Origin: Axinella damicornis
Lineage: Eukaryota; Porifera; Demospongiae; Axinellida; Axinellidae
NCBI GenBank assembly: GCA_963931865.1
Contig: OZ007505.1
Span: 10,958,974 to 11,022,973, forward strand
Direction: 5' to 3'
DNA: 64,000 nucleotides
Shown here: positions 22,390 to 34,300 of the stretch, in pieces
How the letters are laid out: each line of letters opens with the position of its first letter
Position numbering within the stretch: the first letter of the stretch is position 1
The notes under the pieces: generated by a model
What the model saw: only the letters and a program-made list of their open reading frames with translations
What the model was told of the DNA's origin: nothing
Databases searched by the model: none
Translations under genes and position numbers: made by a program

Positions 22390-25300
22390 GTAAGTTAACG
22401 TGCAGTGAGATGGACGTACCTTTGGGATGCATACTTCGGTAGCAAACTTCTGTTTTGTTTGTTTCTAGGCGGCAATTGACGAGGAAGTGCTTCGGATGAG
22501 CACTGATGAGATTGTCAGCCGTACAAGACTACTGGAAAATGACATAAAGGTGATGATCTTGCCTTTATCCAATGGGCCCATAAAGTTTGAGTTGCTCTAA
22601 TTAAAGCCCAGCTATTTGACCGTTATGCCTTTTCACATTTTGTTGAGGTTGTAGTGCATCCCAACCTGATGGTGGTCACTCCCGTATGCGCAATACTTAG
22701 AGCTGCGACCGGGGTCACAAATTGTGACCGCCTAAATTCGGCTGTGACCTCGTGACCGGCCTTCAAAATAGTTGGTGACCCGTGACCGGCCTTCAAAATA
22801 GTTGGTGACCCGTGACCGCACCGTAAAATTATTCGTGACCCTGTGACCTCTCAACTGTACCGTACCGTACTGCTCAGCTGAATCAAAGGCTGTCAATCAA
22901 AGGCTGTCATGCTGGCGGATAAAAGCAGCGCAGAAACGGCCATGGAGCGAAGGAGACTGTGAGACGTGGAGTATTCAGCAACACTTTTCTGCGATCTGGT
23001 ATAAATTTTAATGGTTAGTTAGTAAAGCTACCCCGAAAGATCACGTGTGAAGTGCGCGTGCATGCCTGTTGTGACACTTACACTCGACATGACGTCGACG
23101 ACAATAGCTAGCTAGCGACGACCTAGCGCGAAGTTCACGGCTCGGAGCGTATACCTCCTGCCATCGCTGCTGCATAACTGAAACACTGGCTAGCTAACTT
23201 GTGTACGTTCTTCTGTTTGCAGCAATTTCTAAAATCTTAAAATTTAGGCTGTGACCGCTTGGAAAAACCTTCGTGACCCTGTGACCGCACAGAAAAAACC
23301 TCGGTGACCCAGTGACTGACCGCCTTGTGACCCTGGTTGCAGCTCTAAGTATTGTGCATATGGGAGTGACCACCCCTTGCCTTGTACGTAGGGCTTGAGT
23401 AACATACATGTACACATACATGATGTCAAGGAGTGGTAAGGGAGGGGATTTCCGGACAGTCTTTTAATTCTGAACGCACACATCATGCCCCTCGCATTCA
23501 CTCTGTTAGCAGTTCTTCCGAATTATGGTAAGTGCGCATGCATACCCTACCTTTGAACTTTCCAACACTGCAGTTGTTGCAAAAACTGCTCTTAGAGAGT
23601 GAAAGCTGGGACCGTGTCCGGAAATCCCCTGCTGTCCGGAAAAACCCCTCCATCACCTTAAGCCAATCCTAGACCAAATAAACACTCACAGACAGCCCCA
23701 CCATTAGAGCTGTGACACTTAATTGATCAATATAAAGATCTTAGACCAATAATTGGTGGTAAAATTAAGATATCAATTATTGAAATCTGCTTGTGAGTAC
23801 GTTAGCGAGCACAATAAAGGGAACAGTAAATGGTGATATGCAATATTAACTTGTAGCAAACTCATGGTGTACTATTATATCGTAGGAAACTCACATCGTA
23901 GCTTAAGGTAGCATTATACCTTTACCGTTAGGGTACCTTTAACCGTCGGGGCCCCGACGGTTAAAGGTACCCTAACGGTAAAGGTATAATGCTACCTTAA
24001 GGTAGCATTATACCTTTACCGTTAGGGTACCTTTAACCGTCGGGGCCCCGACGGTTAAAGGTACCCTAACGGTAAAGGTATAATGCTACCTTAAGGTAGC
24101 ATTATACCTTTACCGTTAGGGTACCTTTAACCGTCGGGGCCCCGACGGTTAAAGGTACCCTAACGGTAAAGGTATAATGCTACCTTAAGGTAGCATTATA
24201 CCTTTACCGTTAGGGTACCTTTAACCGTCGGGGCCCCGACGGTTAAAGGTACCCTAACGGTAAAGGTATAATGCTACCTTAAGGTAGCATTATACCTTTA
24301 CCGTTAGGGTACCTTTAACCGTCGGGGCCCCGACGGTTAAAGGTACCCTAACGGTAAAGGTATAATGCTACCTTAAGGTAGCATTATACCTTTACCGTTA
24401 GGGTACCTTTAACCGTCGGGGCCCCGACGGTTAAAGGTACCCTAACGGTAAAGGTATAATGCTACCTTAAGGTAGCATTATACCTTTACCGTTAGGGTAC
24501 CTTTAACCGTCGGGGCCCCGACGGTTAAAGGTACCCTAACGGTAAAGGTATAATGCTACCTTAAGGTAGCATTATACCTTTACCGTTAGGGTACCTTTAA
24601 CCGTCGGGGCCCCGACGGTTAAAGGTACCCTAACGGTAAAGGTATAATGCTACCTTAAGGTAGCATTATACCTTTACCGTTAGGGTACCTTTAACCGTCG
24701 GGGCCCCGACGGTTAAAGGTACCCTAACGGTAAAGGTATAATGCTACCTTAAACATATGTGTATGTTTGTGATACGTACTTGGTGGTATGTACATATTTT
24801 GAGCTCAACGAAGCATCACTACATACATATATTATGCCTCCACAAATTTTGACCAATAATCGGATAATCGGCAATTATTCGACCCCCCAATAATCAGTGT
24901 TGATTCCAGGAGCAATATCACAGCACTACCCACCATTAGTGATGTACCCAGGCCCCTCCTGGCCGAGAAAGAAAGGGCCTGGTATCCACTGTTTGCACAT
25001 GCACTTAATTTCCCAGAAATCTTGGTGGACTACCGTGTTACATCCGTACAACCACGACGTCAAAATTGTTTACTACCGCTATATAGTCCGTGCAACTTTC
25101 CTGAGCAACGACGGAGTTCGACGATTGAGCACTCTTCAATGACCTTCAGTGGCTAAGTACTCCTGTGTGTGTCTCCAGCCGGAACACCATTTCAGCTGTT
25201 TTCACAAAGAAAGACGATTTTACATGGCTCACTGAAACTCTGTGTGATACATGTACGAAGGGTTACCGTTCATCATGGACTGTAAGAAATGCTAGCAATC

Positions 25301-28300
25301 CAGGGCAGTATAGTAGTATGACGGTGTCAATGCATGGAAATGTCGATTGCGCATCAATTATTTTGTTTCTCTGCTTGTCCAGATTATGAAGAGTGAGACA
25401 TCTCGCATCAGCCATGAGCAACAGGCGATGAAAGAGAAGCTTAAGGTAGACACTTTCCCTGGGTGGTATTTCCCCTTGTACGCATGTCAGTCATGAAGTG
25501 GCAAGTTCATTTCGAAGGGTGTATTGAGCCTCCTTCTGCGGCTCAATGCGCCCTTGCTATCAGTTCATATGGTTTTGCCGTGTGTTGCTACTTGTACGAT
25601 TGCTTCAGTTGCAGTTGTATCTATCTGTGTTCATACATGTACATTGCAGGAAAATGCAGAGAAGATCAAAGTCTTCAAAGTTTTGCCATACTTGGTCTCC
25701 AATGTGGTGGAGGTATGTCTTTAGCGATCAATGATTCCATATAATTATGGCGTCATAATCCTTTCAGCTTCAATTGTACTTCTGGCAATGTCCTTAGTGG
25801 TAACTGTACATGTAGCCCTGTGCTCTTCTTACATTGTTACTTTGTCTCTCCCCTCCCTTCCCCTCCTCCCCTCCCCTCCTCTACCCCTCCCATCCCTTTC
25901 TCTTCTGATCCCTCCCCTCCCTTCCCTTCCGTTCCCTCCCGTCCTCTCCCCATCCCCCTTCCTTCCTCTCCCATCCTCTCCACATCCCCCTTCCCTCCTC
26001 TCCCGTCCTCTCTCCATCCCCATTCCCTCCCCTCCTCCTCTATCTTCCCTCTCACTCCTGATCCCTCCCTTGCCCTCCCGTTCCCTCCCCTCCCATCCTG
26101 TCCCCCTCCCATCCTTTCCCCTGCTCTCCCCCTCACCTCCTTTGCTCTCCCATTTCTCCCCTCTCCCTCTCCCATCTATCCCCTCCCCTCCCTTGCCCTC
26201 CCATTCCCACCCCTCCCCTATTGTCCCCTTCCTCCGCTGCCCTCGTCCACAGCTACTTGACATAGATCCTCAAGATCAGGCTGAGGAGGATGGGGGCCAT
26301 ATGGACCTGGACGCGCAGAGGAAGGGCAAGTGTGCAGTCATCAAAACGTCAACCAGACAGGTATATACATGTACTGTGTGTGTGTGTGTGTGTAGCCTGA
26401 GATGGTTTATTCATCTGTACAAAAAACGGTTGTCACCTCATGCTTCTGACGCCCATTGTGTGAGCATCTGCTCATGATTGCCATAGTGTCTCCTGGTGAG
26501 CTGTAGGAAGTGAGTTGTAGACTCCTTGCTGTCATGCTGAGCAGCATCCAGCGCTGAGACAGTCAACATGTCTCCAGCGCGATTGAACTGGCAGCGGTTA
26601 ACGAATGTGTGGGCAATAATTCGATTACCAAAACCATGCATAGTACGGCATCGTGCACATGATGAAATCTTCCAGGCTCTCTCCCCGCTTTTGTACAGTA
26701 TACAACAAAAAGCTGGAGAGGAGCCTGGGAACGAGGCTAATCTGACTACACCGCCATGATCGCTGACCGGAACGTAAAAGTTGGTGCTGAAACTCACCTT
26801 AGTGGTGGAGATATGAGTGCCTTTGTCTCGCCATTGGCCGCCATTGCTTGAGCACTCTCTTCGACTTCCGGAGGCAGTACTGTTCTTAGGAAAGGCATAC
26901 GAATATTCTAACCACACAACCGTGATCGCTGTCGTTCACTGACACTTACATGCCGAAACTCACCGTGCTGGTTGTGAGCACTGTAACAATTTCTTATCTC
27001 TCCTTGGCCCGCCATTGCTGACTCGATCGATCAACATCGACTGAGCATGGTCCTCACCTGACATGTGGATTACAATGTAATTGGAATGAGCTGTGATACT
27101 CAGCGTTGTGCTACCCACGATTGCGACCGGTTGCAACGGCTGCTACCAGGAGTGTGGTTGCCCCTCGATGGAATAAGCTCTTTTTTGGACGCCATTACTG
27201 ACTTGATCAGCTAGGCATGGCCCTCACGTGACATGTGTGTTAATTGGAATGAGGTGCATTACCTAGGTTGCACGTCCAACGAGTTGAAACCGGTTGCAAT
27301 GCGTCTACCAGGAGTGTGGTTACCCCCTGGTAAGGTTGAAGAAAAAGATTGCACAGGTTGAGTGGTAACTACATGTTTAATCAGAGCGATTTGTAGTAGC
27401 AGTCAAAAGCACTATATAGTGTGTAACTGGAGTCATGGCATACACTGTGTGTTTCTGATCTATGGTGCAGTGCTGACATTGACACTGAGTCAGGCCTCAT
27501 AATTTTGTAAGGGCCGTGGTGAAAACTCGCGCCGGACCAGAAGTGAAATAGCACTATATTATTCTACAGTGACTTAGCTAATTTACAATGTATAAGCAAC
27601 TTGGATGTTTTGCAAAAACTTCGACTACATGTAATAACATGTAGCACTTACAGGCAACTGTTGGAGGAGTTTCGTGGGTCTTGAAATAGTTTCAGCGAAG
27701 GTACTGCTACTGCATTTGTACTTAGTGTTGCATTTACAGATGTACATGTATGTGAAGCTTTATAGCAGTGCAGGGGGCAAGTCTCATGGGCAGTAGTACT
27801 CAATGCTGGGCAGTATATAGAATATCTATAGTACTCGATGTTTTGGTAGTATAGATTACTCACACTCGCTTGGCTCAGCTCTCTGACTTACCTAGTACCG
27901 TGAAACACCAACAAATGCCTGGTTGCCTCCTTCAAGTCATCCTCGAATTTGGGGTCGTTGCTACCGGCAAACTTGGACCTACGCGGCTACCTCGGACCTA
28001 CGCAGCTACCTCACTAACGCTTTGTGGCTTCAAAATACTGTGCAAATCAGCAAACTCGCGAGACTAAACTGTTCTCTGACTTCCCTGCATGAGGCAATGC
28101 CACAAATGCTACTTCAAGTAAACTATTTTCTCTACACGCGGAAACACTAATTACTACTTTTGGTCGGTCCGGTCCAATCCGGTCTGGTCCGGTCTGGTCC
28201 GGTCCGGTTCGGGTTTAACCACAGCCTTTTGCAAGACTAAACGGTCACTGTGCCTGAACAGGTCAGAGTTCATCAGACGTTTGATAGCATGTTGGCTTGT

Positions 28301-31300
28301 ATACCCCTAACAGACTGCTGGTACATGTAGTGGCCAATATGCTATGTTCACTAGGGACAGGCCCATTATTCCAAACCAAATCCCTATTATTCTATTCCTT
28401 AATTCCCCAGTTTTTATCCTATTATTCCTACCACTTTCGAGGGGCAACCGCACTCCTGGTAGCCGTTGCAACGCCGCGGTTGCCTCACCGTAGCGAAGCT
28501 AAATTATTGCAATTCGTTCCAATTAACGCACATGCCACGTGGCTCAGTCGATCGCGAGCAATGGCGACCAAAAGGAAGACAAGACAGCACTCACAACTTA
28601 GCCAGCACGGTGAGTTTTGGCATGTAAGCGTCAGTTAACGACAGCGATCACGGCTGTGTGGTCAGAATCTTCGTGCGCCCCTCCTAAGAACGGTACTGCC
28701 ACCGGAAGTCGGAGAGAGCGCTCGAGCAATGGCCGCCACGGCGAGACAAAAGCGCTCATATCTCCACCACCAAGGTGAGTTTCAGCACCAAAATTGTACG
28801 GTTGGGACAGTGCATGATAGCGATCACGACGGTGTAGTCAGAATCTTTGTGCGCCATTCCTGTCACTCGAACGAGTTACAATGTATTTATATTAATTATT
28901 TAATTATATTACGCGGCACAATTTTTCCCCTACCAGGAGTGTAACAAATAACAGAATTATACCGTGCTTCAGCACTGGTGCCGGCCCGCGATCGCTTCTT
29001 CCCTGCTTCTTCCGCTTTCAGGCTAAGTCCGAGGGTCTTGGTGATTGCAACGTATCTAACAAACTCAGACAACTTTCAGACTCTCCACTTCCTCCACTTA
29101 TCGCACAGGTCTCACCACTAGACTCTGGCTCAAGCTTGATACTACTGCTGGCTACCATTTTAGTACTGATGATCTTGTGCTTGCATACGCGGTTGATCAT
29201 GTGATGCAAAGATATCATTGCAATGCAATTCGTGCCTATTATTCTCGCATTATCCCTGTTCCAAAATTTCCCCTATTATTCCTAAAGAAATTCCCGCATA
29301 ATGTGCGTGTCCCTAATGATCACCGCTGTGGCAGGTACGAGAGAGGAAGGTGTGTGTGTGCTTGACAGGCAACCTAAAGACTTTCAACTAGACCCTTTAC
29401 AGCCTTGTGGGATATTTAGAGAGGACAACTGAGGGTGCAAGTGTTCAAGATCTTATCTGGGTGGACACCTTTGGCAGGTCGCAGATGGTGATGGTGGAGT
29501 GTACATGTAGATACATAGCAAGCACTCAAGAAGTGCAGACTTTCACTGAGCTGATCGGGGAAGAGGAGATACTTGTACAAAAAAATTTAATGAACAAGTG
29601 GACGCCAGGATGGCCTACTAGTCAATATCGTAGATGAAACACTATATCCTGTTGCAATAGGAGACCAATATTGAACAGCTCCCTTTCTTACAATAACACC
29701 TGGTGCGTAATTTGCTTCTCGTCCTTTATATTCAATTTTATTTAGATCGATTAGCTCATTGTTTGAGAGACACAGACTGTACGTATCTTGCTCCTTGGTT
29801 TTGCCACACTCCTTAGATAATAGAGGAGGTCTCTGAACCATAATGGGTTTCCGAATGACTTCTCCATTGTACAGTTCCATCTCAAGGCCTGGTTCATCAT
29901 CCCAAATGCCCCATGCATGAAACATTGTTCTCAATGAAGTTCCGGTTAGTCCTTCATTTAAGAGTCACGAAATATGCCTGATCAGCACATTGAGCTAAAA
30001 ATGTGCTTAATTAAATGTGACCTGTATCCTTCATTAACTACCAGTGTCTGAGGTGACATTGGTGTCTGAGGTGACATCAGTCTAGCTGCTAGCCCCTCTC
30101 CGCCCGGCCGGTCAAGCGGGCGTGCGGCGAAGAGGGTCTAGCAATCATTGCACTTGATCACGTTACTCTGGAATGCCAATTACATGTACCTGTGAACCGG
30201 TGAAGTGCCAGCTGGAGTTGAGGACGACTTCTGTACGCTTGGAGGCATCCTGGTTGGACTAGTTTAGCTCGAGTGTAGGCATTTAGACACTCTCCGCCGG
30301 GCTGATCGCACGCGAACGGCTCGGTTTACAACCACGAGAGTCATGAATAAAATTGGAACGAATCGCTTCAGTGAGATCTGATTGGTCAGTTGAAACACAA
30401 TCAAGTGCAATGTTTGCTAGACCCTCACCGCCCTCTGCATGCCCGCTTGACCGGCCGGGCGGAGAGGGGCTAGCGGCTAGACTGAGGTGACATTGGTGTC
30501 TAAGGTGCCTAACGTGTCCAAGGTGCCTAGAGTGTCTGCGGTGCCTCAGGTGCCTACAGAGTGTCTGCGGTGCTTCTTTCTTGTCTTCCTGGAAGGCTTG
30601 TAGTAAGTTGAAACTTTGTCACTCAGTAGCTCCCCAGATTTTTTACGCTTTCGCTTCTGTTTACCTTGAGGTGGTACTGGCTGCTCCTGGATAGGTTCTT
30701 GTGTGTTGTCCTGGGTCTGTTCCTCCTGGATAGGTTCTGGCTGGGTCTGTTCCTCCTGGATAGGTTCTGGCTGGGTCTGTTCCTCCTGGATAGGTTCCGG
30801 CTGGGTCTGTTCCTCCTGGATACAGTGTAGGTTCTGGCTTGTTCTGCAAGATCACTTCAGGGGTATTCTCCCGTGATCGTGTAGCTGCACAACAGAAATG
30901 GCCAAGTGAATGTTTGCCATTGGAAACGTCTAACCTCCTTAACAGAATATGCATAGTAAAAGACACACTCACTTGCCTCACTGTGTCCTCGTCGATGCAG
31001 GTGTGGTCACACTTTTTGCGTTTGGTCGTTAGACCCCTATGGACTTCTGAGCATGTCTGGTTGGGCAACAGGCAGTCCTTGGTGATCAGTGTGTGACCAA
31101 CCTTCCCCACGGAGATTGCCTTCCTGATATCTGTTACAGGTTATACTTTAGTGCCGAAGATACATGTGTTTCACTTGACATGCAGTAAGTGCCCATGGTT
31201 ACTTGTAACCTAGCCACCAAACTCGGTTTTATGCCAAAGCTCCCTGGTGTAATTTGCCATTTTAACTGGGTGACATCACCAAGGTATTGTGCACTGACCA

Positions 31301-34300
31301 TGGGAAGTGGCTGGCAAGTTGCTTTGGTAACAAGGTCCTCCAATGTCTGCAGAACGATTGCGGCAGACTCCTGATCTCTGTCTGCTGCTTGTGCTGGTGA
31401 TTGCTGTCCCAGATTGCGGACATACTCCAGGATGTCTGCATTTCATGCCTCAACTTGTACCTGGTCTTGCTCTTCCTGGTAATCCAGTTGGCTAACAGCT
31501 TCCACCAGACTAGAGTGTTCCTTGTCAGGTAGTGATGTACACTTGACACTGTACCTTGGTGATAGCTGCTGCCTTGCTCAGCAATCCTCTTTCTCTCCAT
31601 GAACTCTTTATTTAAGGCACTTGGCATTCGTGTGCACTCGAGGAGGAGGAAGTCTACAGCTCCGGTATCTGGAAGACTGCTGGGAGTCAGGCAACACACT
31701 TGGCAAGTTCTTATTAGAGCTCATCCGGTCGATATATCCGGTTGCTGGATGGCAGTGTGCCGGTTTTGGCTCCCACACAAGTTGCACGAGGGTCCCCTTT
31801 CTTCCTTCCGGACCTTCCAGGAGAGAGCTCCTCCAGATTTACAAGCAGCTGAAATAGCTGTTCTTGCTAGATTGGGGAGACCTTCCAAAGCAACCGAGGA
31901 ATTGTCAGATGCTATGATGGAGAGTTTGGTGGGTCTTTATGCGAAAAGGCAGACTACAAGTGGTTGAAGTTGCCTTCTCTGGTTCCAGCTCAAGGATCGG
32001 ATGGAGATGGACTTTGACTCTCAGGGAAACACTTGTGTAGTTGATTATGGCCCTGGTTTTCATTGATGATGGCAATGTCTGTGTGTGGCAAGAAAGTACA
32101 TGTATATAGGCCTGTAATGAACGTTCATAGTCTTCGAACCTTTGTGAATGCAGTGAACATGCAATGGGCAGTGTTATATGGCCTTGCTTCATTCTCTCAG
32201 GTTTCTTGAGCTTTGTATTTTAGAGGGTGCTGGAAATCCAGATGTTCTCGAAGATTGTTGGTATCGGCCTCACAGGCTAACTCCTACAAACAGATTTGCC
32301 ACTTTGCTTTCTTTACACAACCAATTTCATATAGCTGTTCGTCTAGAACTCACCTGGCAGTATCCACGTAGTGAGTTTCATTCCCATGACAAAAGTTGTT
32401 TCAGCAAATCAATTTCACCGCGTCATTCACTTAACACTATATTTCCTCATGCATACCGCTGATTACTATCTAGCTTCCAAGCTCTGCATGTGTAAGTGTG
32501 TATATAGGGGTCAATTCCCCAGAAATCCCCCCCACCCCCTAACTAACATCAGGCTTTTGGCCCGCAGAAGCAACCTCAGAGGACTTAGATTTCTGTGGGA
32601 CAACCCCCCATATCCCATGAGGGCAATGTCCTTGCAATCTAACTCTCCCGCTCACCATATTCTTTGTATGAAGTCCTGAATTGTGTATAGATCCCAGGTG
32701 TGGATTTTGCCTGATGATGATGTTTACTTTCTTTTCCAGACCTACTTCCTTCCAGTGATTGGCCTTGTGGACCCAGAGAATCTCACCCCTGGCGACCTTG
32801 TGGTAAGTCTGGGTATGGAAAGGTTGAGGAGAAGGCATGAGTATACCCCAAGGCATGAGTGTACTTCATCCTGCAGGGAGTGAACAAAGACTCGTACCTG
32901 ATACTGGACAAGTTGCCTGCTGAGTAAGTGTTTCAATTGCACAACAACAAGTGGGATGTCACATAAACCATACTGTATACCGGGAATTTTGGTCACTGTT
33001 TTAATTTGGCGATTTGTTGATTCAGAAGCCAATCACCAAATTAAAAAGTTGCCAATATTGGCTGGCCAGCTAGATCGACTGTCGGCATGCGCGGGAAGTA
33101 AGTTCACCTGGACTCAATTAGATTGCAAGATCTAACGTACTACCTGCTGAGAGAGAGGTCTGCGGAGAAGCACCTACTACATGTACTTCACAGACAGTGC
33201 ACCGAATTAAAAGCGTAGACAGACTACAGACTGCTGAACATGCGGTCATGGCCGAGTGTGTACCTGTCCTGGGTCGTGCATCACTGCCATAGCATACGCA
33301 TCATGGGCATTGCTTACCTCCCGAATAGCTGTTCGCCGATCGTGGGCCTCCAGATGCAGCTGTAAACATGATGGCCATGACACTGCTCTCCGTTTGTCCT
33401 GCTTCCGATCTCGATCTCGTGAAGTCAGTGATGTCGCGCTCATGGCGCGCGCATAGTTACGTCATACTTTTCTGTCGCGATCGCCAAATTTTAAAATTGT
33501 ACCGAGCCATTTCAAGCCATCTCACCAAATACTGGTACACAAAGGTATACGGTAGTATGCCAATTGTGTACCAGTATTCATACAGGGCCTGGTGTACCTT
33601 TGGAGCCTATTGACGAGTATACTCACTTAAGTACACTGTTCATGTTGGCATCAAGATTTTAACTGTGTGTCCTTGTATTTATGTGCGACTAATGGAAGTG
33701 AGGTGATCGGGGGGCGTGACTAGACTATAGTGATGTGCGACCTTTGTACTTCACTGCAACCTCCAAAATTTGAACTCTGCTCAGAATGGTTGAGAATATT
33801 GGACAGGGCCTGGAACTTTCCAGAATGGCTGGGTCTGCAAGCGGACACAACCGGAGAGCAGTAGCTAAACCAGAGAGGAAGCGGACACGATCAGGGAGCA
33901 CCAGCGGAAGCGGACGCAATCAGGTAGTAGCAGCTGAAGCGGGCGCGTTCTAGGAGCTGTCTGTAGCTGAGGCTGAAGCAGACAGAATCTGGGAGCAGCA
34001 GCTGAAGCAGACACGATTGGGGTGCAGCAAGCTGAAACGGATACAATCAGGAGACAGCAGCTTGCGCAGAGAACTGCCTGGAGTCGGATTGCTCGCACAT
34101 ACTGTAGGCGAAGGGAGTTTGCGATCGAAGCTACTTGTATAAGTTATAAGTTATAGTGTACGTATTAGGCTGTTTCTCCCTCCAATATGTTTGTGCACAC
34201 CTCAGTCACCTCTTCTCGTGTTTAGGTATGACTCAAGGGTCAAGGCCATGGAGCTTGACGAGCGCCCAACAGAGCAGTACAGTGATATTGGAGGGCTGGA

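Noticed and set aside
23903..24752. CRISPR array
   Set aside because: The units are identical with no unique spacers, the unit is a complete palindrome, and the genome is eukaryotic.
25731..26477. A 248-codon plus-strand frame and matching minus-strand frames
   Set aside because: They run through the CT tract of PSMC3 intron 4 and overlap exon 5 in the wrong context; low complexity, no domain.
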